Of a DNA stretch of 64,000 bases, positions 58,348 to 64,000 are shown in pieces; positions within the stretch are counted from its first letter, which is position 1; each line of letters opens with the position of its first letter. The notes below the pieces were generated by a model that ran no database searches, had not been told where the DNA came from, and saw only the letters and a program-made list of their open reading frames with translations. The stretch covers positions 124,001-188,000 of the forward strand of contig ML978130.1 of assembly GCA_010015805.1 (NCBI GenBank). The letters are read 5' to 3'. The stretch comes from Rhizodiscina lignyota (taxonomy: Eukaryota; Ascomycota; Dothideomycetes; Aulographales; Rhizodiscinaceae). Position numbers and translations under genes: made by a program.

Positions 58348-59178
58348 ATGCAGACATCCATTCTCAAAAAGCGTTCAAGAGATGAACAATTACCCTCAAG
58401 ACCACACAAAAGACCGAAAAGGGTCAAGAAGCAGCGTGAATATCATAGCTCCAGTGAAGATGAAGCGGAGGACCCTACCGACTTCAAGCCTGTGAATCTA
58501 GCAGATTCAGAGGATGAGGAGTTGACGGACGATGATTCCAAACCGACGATAGCGAATGGACCCGATGGTATTATGGCCGACAAGCCACAAGATGCGGGCA
58601 CCGAACCGCAAAGCGACGATGAAGCGGATTCTGACGACGCTTCGGACGGTAGCCTTTCAGAAACCTCAGGAACAGGGCGACGAAAACTCAAGAAGCGTAA
58701 TGACCCAGACGCATTCGCAACGTCGATTTCCAAGATTCTCGGGTCCAAATTGTCTACTTCCAAACGAGCCGATCCTGTCCTCTCACGAAGTATATCTGCC
58801 TCGAATGCAAACCAATCTCAAACAGATGCAAAGCTAGAAGAGAAGGCGCGGCGGAAGATACGGGAGGAGAAGCGGGTAGCGAACGAGAAGGGTCGAATAC
58901 GGGATGTCCTTGGTACGGAACAGGTCGATGACGATGGCCAGAGCGCGGCAGAGACTCAAGAGCTTGAACGCCGATTGCGAAAAACAGCACAGAGAGGTGT
59001 TGTTAAGCTTTTCAATGCTGTCAGAGCTGCGCAAGTAAAAGGAGAGGAGGCAGAGAGGGAAGCCAAGATGAAGGGTGTGGTTGGTATCGGGAAGAGGGAG
59101 GAGAGGGTAAACGAGATGAGCAAGAAAGGATTCCTTGATCTCATCTCACAAGGCGGGAAGAAGGTGGTAGAGACATAA
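58348..59178 (+). CDS. rrp15: ribosomal RNA processing protein Rrp15
   Basis: This is a single-exon gene of 276 aa. It begins with a basic nuclear-localisation-rich lead (KKRSRDEQLPSRPHKRPKRV), then an acidic Ser-rich section (SSSEDEAEDP, DDEADSDDASDGS). The Rrp15 domain follows: NDPDAFATSISKILGSKL, KLEEKARRKIREEKRV, ERRLRKTAQRGVVKLFNAVR and KKGFLDLISQGGKKV at the end. In yeast Rrp15 is a nucleolar component of pre-60S particles needed for early cleavages of rRNA precursors. The order and length are as in other ascomycetes. It shares its promoter with SRP54. Confidence 0.93.
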   Translation: MQTSILKKRSRDEQLPSRPHKRPKRVKKQREYHSSSEDEAEDPTDFKPVNLADSEDEELTDDDSKPTIANGPDGIMADKPQDAGTEPQSDDEADSDDASDGSLSETSGTGRRKLKKRNDPDAFATSISKILGSKLSTSKRADPVLSRSISASNANQSQTDAKLEEKARRKIREEKRVANEKGRIRDVLGTEQVDDDGQSAAETQELERRLRKTAQRGVVKLFNAVRAAQVKGEEAEREAKMKGVVGIGKREERVNEMSKKGFLDLISQGGKKVVET

Positions 59179-59200
59179 TGGATCATGACCGATATTGAAT

Positions 59201-60283
59201 CTAATTCTGCGCTTTTTCGGCGCGTTTGATACCAATCATACCGTTGATATCCACTTTAGCGGGTTCGAGTACTCCAGCTTTTGCGAGAATATCCACTGTC
59301 TTCCGAATGACCGCTGGGTCAACGCCTCTGACGTCCTCCGCGAACTCAACGGTCTTCATCCACTCTTGCGCATCCTCAGCACTATAATCCAACGAGGTGC
59401 TGATGTACTTTACGGCCTCGTCTTTATGTTCCCAGAAGTATTTGATGCCCTCATTGATGCTCTTTGCCATTTCTTCCAATGTCTTGTCCGTAGGGTTGCG
59501 AGCAACAATCTTCCAACTTGACCAAGGTGTATATATCTCTCCAATCTTTTTCAACTCGCCATTATCATAATATCGTTTCGTCGTGAAATGTTCCCACATA
59601 AAGAAGTCTGCCGTACCGTCGTTGACTGCAGCACGAAGCTTCTTAAAATTGTCGAGCACGATGTTTTCAAAAGGTTGCTTGCCGGGCTTGAGCCAGCCGT
59701 TCTCGTCAGCGAGAACAAACGGCATTATATAACTTCCACTGTTGATTACATTAGTCTATAACTCGCAGCATCTGAGCTCTATACCCTTACCTGCCGATTC
59801 GACTAATTCCGACCTTCTTTCCCTCTAGTCCTCCCGGACCTTCAACCTCCGTAATATCATTTCTCCCAGCACCTGTACTTATTGCCCACCGCAGCGGCGT
59901 CTCCACATACGTTCCAACAATCTTATATCCCGCTTTGTCTCCCTCCTTCCCTAGACCACCGACCCACCCCTCAGTCAGGCCAATGCCCACATCGATCTCG
60001 TTCGCTTTGAGCGACTGGATCATGTGTCCTGTCCCGGATGGATACGCCTTGAGCTCTCCCGGCAAGGAGAAGTATTTCTGCGCGAAATGCAGAGGAGTAG
60101 AGAAGTGCTCTTAGTACATGTCAGCTCCTCTGGGAACTTGTTGGTCGTGTGAGAGGGTATGGTACCTGGAACGTATCCAATCCGCAAGCCATTGCGCTGT
60201 GCAGAGCTCATACTGAAGGTTCTGATACACTGCTGAGGAAATCTGGGAGGACAAGAAGTCCGTAAACGTGCAACTGACCGCAT
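59201..60283 (-). CDS. periplasmic-binding-protein-like II (Ca3427/SsuA-like) protein
   Basis: The model is complement of 59201-59738, 59791-60109 and 60166-60283, giving 324 aa; all introns are GT-AG (52 and 56 nt) with matched phases. The two-lobed fold of type-II solute-binding proteins is recognisable: LRIGYVPEHFSTPLHFAQKY, then IQSLKANEIDVGIGLTEGWV in lobe 1, KKVGISRIGSGSYIMPFVLA at the crossover, and DFFMWEHFTTKRYYDNG in lobe 2. Fungal members such as Candida Ca3427 lack an ABC partner and have unknown ligands, and are related to bacterial sulfonate/nitrate/thiamine-precursor binders. The N-terminal ~25 residues are Arg/Ser/Cys-rich and could be a mitochondrial presequence; an internal Met (MSSAQRNG) is an alternative start. 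Its stop lies 22 bp from that of RRP15. Confidence 0.85.
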
Positions 60284-63168
60284 TGTGAAGAGGAACGGCT
60301 GAAGCTACATCGTGAGGATGAGATGGGAGCTCCGACCCTCGGGAAAAGATGGAGTCGTCATGAATCTGCTTATCGATAAGGAAGTCTAAGGGGCTCAGTA
60401 ATGACTCTTCTCTATTGAGACGATCGGATTCTCATGTACTTCATTATGGCCCCTTAGCCTCTAATATCTCTAGATCCATTCGCCACTTCAAGTGCGCAGG
60501 CGAGCGTTTCTATTTCATAGGCCTTCTTTGCCCGGTTCCTATGCGAGTCCCTGAATCATTCTCTCTGACGAGATCGTCAGTCGCTTTTGCAGCAGCATTC
60601 AATAGTATATTTTCGTTACCTTCAATTGTTAAATTGATCGTCAATTAGTTATGTTCGGTCGAAATTTCCGAGATCTGGACTGCAATGGGTCGGTCAATTG
60701 ATCTTTAATTTACAAGAAGACCCGTTTTGACGATTGTATCTATCCACCTGGGCGAGTCGAGCCTCAACATATGTTTAATTAGCCTTCTTCTTTTTGTGTC
60801 AACTCTGGCATCTACATATGCTGACAGTAGTGTTGTCTCAAGTTATCTTATCACAGGTACCTTAATGAGCATCATCATCATCATATCGAGATTGCTGCGG
60901 TTAGCTTGTCGTTAGGCGACGTCGACGAGATGCAGTTCGTCCGTAACTTATCAATACGCTCAAAAGTAGCATTGCTCTTCTAGAGAGTATTAAGATCTCA
61001 TTCACGAGCTCATACGCCTTTAGCAGTCTCTGCCGGAAGTGAGACATCTCCAAATTCGCAAACCACCGAGACTGCCGAATAAAGCTATCGATAGTGGAGC
61101 AGACGGCAATGGAATGCCAAAGCACCATCTCGCATTTTCTCAAAGAATTATCGAAGTAGTATTCATCTTGATCTTTTGGAACATGTCCGCTCACCTTGCA
61201 CTTCTGGCTGATTGGAAACCTCAAACATGTCTCTCCAGGTCTGAATTTGGACGGCCATAATCCCGAGACATCTTCAGCAAGTAGAGTGGGAACTTCTTCC
61301 TATTTAAGTAAATATGTTCGAGAGAAAAGATTGGCGAGGGAATGCTAGCTTGATCAAGGATAATGCTAGAACTTCCATGACCACATGTCATCGAGATCGA
61401 GAGGATAATACCGCAGTCTTCATTTCTCTCATAGACACACATTTCCGTCTGACCAAGCCTCTCGTTACATCGGTTGTCAGTTCATTCAGGGAGCAGGTAT
61501 CACAGCATACTTGTCATTTTGCTGCACAATCACTTGCCTAAAACTGTAACCCATCTAAGAGCCCACATCACGCAAGTTCGTGATCTCAGCAAGCAATTCT
61601 CCTCATTTGCAGGCATCATGTCTCTCCAGCACGAAGTAAAGACTCTAACAAGATCATTGAGATAGACCCAAAATCTACATTCATGACTGACTTCGGACCT
61701 TGCAATGGTCGAGTGTGAGTGCAAAAGTTTGGAGCACGACAAGGACTTGGAATTTTAAAGCAAAAGGCCCAATTATACATATCACACGAAGCAGCGAATT
61801 GACGTAGAGATGTTGAGAAACATAACGAAACACATGAATGCGATGGTCCCAATGAAGGAGTTTGAATGTGCAAAAGCGCAAGACGCCGACTACTCATGAG
61901 CGACGACTCAGCCAGGTTCGGGGAAGGTCGCACCTAACGATAACAGGAAACCTCGATTATGTGCTGGAATTACCGAGCGGACACAAAGGGATTGGAAAAG
62001 ACAACGAAACGGTGTGGAAATCTGATCGCCCTGATTAAGATATGAACCCGTGATTTGCTCAGAGCTCAACAATGGGAAATACGATTGGCGACGTCGTTAT
62101 GTACCCGGCAGCCCGGAACACGTGGTGGCTGAGCACCCCCGGCCACCGTGTGAGAGCTGGAGGATTGGGTGAGCTCTCGTCCCGAGTTACGGGTTGTAGG
62201 TACGGTGCCAGTCGGTGAGCTGTGGCTGAGTTCCGATTGAGCAACATGCCAATGAGGATCTTAGTCCATTCCCAATACTAAAATAGGATCCTGAACGTGC
62301 CCTGATAAGGCGCGTTGTCGTTGGGCACAAAAGCAGCCCCAAGAGTTCAAATCTTCACCGAGATCTCGGGGCTACCATCGTTTGGTCACATTATGAGGGT
62401 GCTCTTCTCGCCATCGCCACGCAGAGTGGTAAGATTAAGGAATACAATGACGCCCGCGGCCGCCGTTACTCCGCTCTTTCATCGTGGAAAACCCGAAGAG
62501 TTTCGATATATTGCTCCGCTGACTCGGTCTTAACCGGGACCGTTCACATAGTGCTTTTTCCGCTGACGCCTTGAGCAAGTGATTGCTCACTTGCGCAGGG
62601 ACGCGGTCACGCAATACATTATACAATGCTGAGTCGTTGCGTGCAGTGCCTGTTTCCGCGCTGCTCTGTGCCTGACGCTAAAACTTCCCATTGGTTGCAC
62701 CAGTTACGCTTTGGTTACTTTCTTTGTACAAATAGGCCAGCTTACTCGGTGCCACAGAATTGAGTGCTGACACGATGGAAGTCGCCTTGAGAACATCGCC
62801 TACTCTCCCTCATATGGGGAATGCCGGAGGATCCCTCCAGCCTTAAGGCCCTCTGCTGAACAGTCTTTCAAGGTCAAGGTCAGTTCCGACGTCACTTCCA
62901 GCTCCACGGCAAACACGTCACTTCGTATCTTCAATATAAACAAGCCCCAACATTAGGTTACATGCGCAGCAAATAGCACGTTAATGTAGCATATCTGCCC
63001 ACTTCCTTTGCTCCTCTCAATGAGGTATATAATTCATCTCAACCTCGCTGATCTTCTAATTTCTTCCTCATCAACACCATCTGCCTCAGTCTTCCTCGCC
63101 CACTACGACTCATAGACCTCCTTTATCTTCCTAATTTAATTCACTCCATAATAAACAAACCCCCCAAG
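60284..63168. other. 2.9-kb gene-poor stretch
   Basis: No intact gene. The part from 60.9 to 61.95 kb has scattered short frames on the minus strand that look slightly protein-like (MSHFRQRLLKAYELVNEILI) and could be a strongly decayed gene, but I cannot assign a family. 62075-62095 and 62575-62594 hold short hairpins. The final 150 bp are the promoter of the small secreted protein gene. Confidence 0.45.
63024..63032 (+). promoter_or_regulatory. TATA-like element of the secreted-protein gene
   Basis: GGTATATAAT lies about 140 bp before the ATG at 63169, followed by a CT-rich stretch and an A-rich leader, the layout of strongly expressed fungal genes. Confidence 0.4.
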
Positions 63169-63612
63169 ATGTTCACCAAGACCTTCATCTCCCTCGCTGT
63201 GCTTGCCGCCAGTGTCGCAGCCGCTCCTCTTGAGCTCATCGAACGTCAAGATGCACCAGCTACCGTCTTCATGACTCCCTTCAAGCAAGTTGGCTGCCTC
63301 CAATCAGAGAACCCCCACTCAAGTATGTGCCTACTTCACTCTGCCCTCACTCTGCCCTCACGACTAACATCATTCACAGCCGAAAAACCGGAATCGTTCA
63401 ACGTCACCAGCGGCACATGCTTCACCCCGGACTACGCCTTCCAATCATACGTCGAGTCAACCAACTTCAACCCATCAACTACGCCGTGCGCGCTCTCCAT
63501 CTTCCCGGAGCCAAGCTGCGGCGGCGATGCGGCTGCTGCAACGCTCACCTCCTTCGGCGAGTGCGTTCCAAATCAGAGCGGTCAAAGCTTCCAGCTCAAC
63601 TGTGGTCCTTAG
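63169..63612 (+). CDS. small secreted cysteine-rich protein
   Basis: Exons are 63169-63322 and 63380-63612, giving 128 aa. The 57-nt intron (GTATGT...ACAG, CTAAC branch) is a multiple of three, so the unspliced frame stays open, but splicing removes a Leu/Thr-rich nonsense insert. Residues 1-19 (MFTKTFISLAVLAASVAAA) form a signal peptide, and LIERQ just behind could be a pro-segment. The mature chain has six Cys (VGC, GTC, TPC, PSC, GEC, NC), an even number fit for three disulfides, with EKPESFNVTSGTC and PSTTPCALSIFPEPSCGG between them. This is the profile of fungal secreted effectors or surface proteins. No family recognised. Confidence 0.78.
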   Translation: MFTKTFISLAVLAASVAAAPLELIERQDAPATVFMTPFKQVGCLQSENPHSSMCLLHSALTLPSRLTSFTAEKPESFNVTSGTCFTPDYAFQSYVESTNFNPSTTPCALSIFPEPSCGGDAAAATLTSFGECVPNQSGQSFQLNCGP

Positions 63613-63928
63613 AATGGCCGTCCAAGTGCAAGGAGATGCAGAAGTAGTAATTCGATTGTGGAAGCCATAGGTCAAAGCGGATGGCGGTGAACCGATGCGA
63701 ATAGCACTGAAACATCAAAGAAAGGAACAAACGACTTTTAATTCTTCATATCTTCGACATACATACGGTTATGACCCACGCGGTCTTTCTTCTCTCTAGA
63801 GATTTTCCTTTCTTTTATGGCTCTTATCAACGGCGTACAAGGCAAAACAAAAATGGGCGGCTGGTACTTGGTCATACAAATAATTGAGATGCAAAATCGA
63901 AATTGATCTTTCAAAACTGAAAACTTTC
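63613..63928. other. 3' flank of the secreted-protein gene
   Basis: Non-coding, AT-rich, with no further gene seen before the tandem repeat. Confidence 0.5.
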
Positions 63929-64000
63929 ATTGCATTAAACTATTTGCATTGAATCTATTTACATCGAATCTATTTGCAGTAAACTATTTGCATCGAACCT
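63929..64000. repeat. 14-15-nt degenerate tandem repeat, cut by the window edge
   Basis: About five units of the form TTTGCATTGAATCTA / TTTGCAGTAAACTA follow one another at 63929-63942, 63943-63957, 63958-63972, 63973-63986 and 63987-64000. Spacing is 14 or 15 nt, and the last unit meets the edge. Confidence 0.7.

Noticed and set aside
60901-61933. Series of short minus-strand frames that could be a decayed gene
   Set aside because: Individual pieces are too short to place in a family, so no pseudogene call is made.
1-64000. tRNA, rRNA and CRISPR
   Set aside because: No A-box/B-box pair, no rRNA-like blocks and no spaced direct repeats of CRISPR type were seen; CRISPR is not expected in a fungus.

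Overview
The window is nuclear DNA of a filamentous ascomycete (Pezizomycotina; Dothideomycetes would fit, but I cannot fix the class). The signs are compact genes with short introns (about 43-132 nt, one of 184), two Zn(II)2Cys6 regulators, a HET-domain protein, a PTS1-tailed peroxisomal enzyme and a fungal Cyk3-type SH3/transglutaminase-like protein. About twenty intact protein genes are recognisable, plus decayed relics and several gene-poor stretches.

Layout. 1.3-13.2 kb is mostly metabolism: a peroxisomal enoyl-CoA isomerase/hydratase, an EthD-like tandem barrel protein, a decayed sulfotransferase-like P-loop gene, an NAD(P)-dependent epimerase/ketoreductase, an acyl-CoA dehydrogenase, a glutathionyl-hydroquinone-reductase-type GST and a small Cdd1-like protein. 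13.4-18.9 kb holds a ferric-reductase-type metalloreductase with a Met-rich N-terminus and a HET-domain gene. 21.7-27.2 kb is one large gene for a conserved ~1785-residue protein (RasGAP-like fold suspected, SEL1-like tail). 28.7-37.3 kb is an accessory stretch: a Zn-cluster regulator, a secreted repeat precursor with seven GQTDW units between dibasic sites, an aldo-keto reductase and an MFS sugar transporter. 37.8-46.5 kb carries a Cyk3-like cytokinesis protein, a second Zn-cluster regulator and a conserved Gly/Met-rich-tailed protein. 46.5-56.4 kb is looser: a membrane-protein fragment, a secreted SMP-30-like beta-propeller, a fold-back repeat, an LtrA-family membrane protein, an MFS transporter relic and a small zinc-ribbon protein. 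56.4-60.3 kb is housekeeping: SRP54 and RRP15 share a divergent promoter, followed by a periplasmic-binding-protein-like gene. The window closes with a gene-poor stretch, a small secreted Cys-rich protein and a short tandem repeat cut by the edge.

The most notable item is the GQTDW precursor at 31531-31887. It has a signal peptide, seven identical pentapeptides each spelled with different codons, KR/RR sites beside them and a stop codon straight after the last Trp. This is the architecture of a kexin-processed fungal peptide precursor (RiPP or pheromone-like), and I do not recognise the core. Other points are two GC-AG introns, an intron at the same place in both Zn clusters, RIP-like stop codons in a dead sulfotransferase-like gene, and an inverted-repeat element whose arm differences are all transitions.
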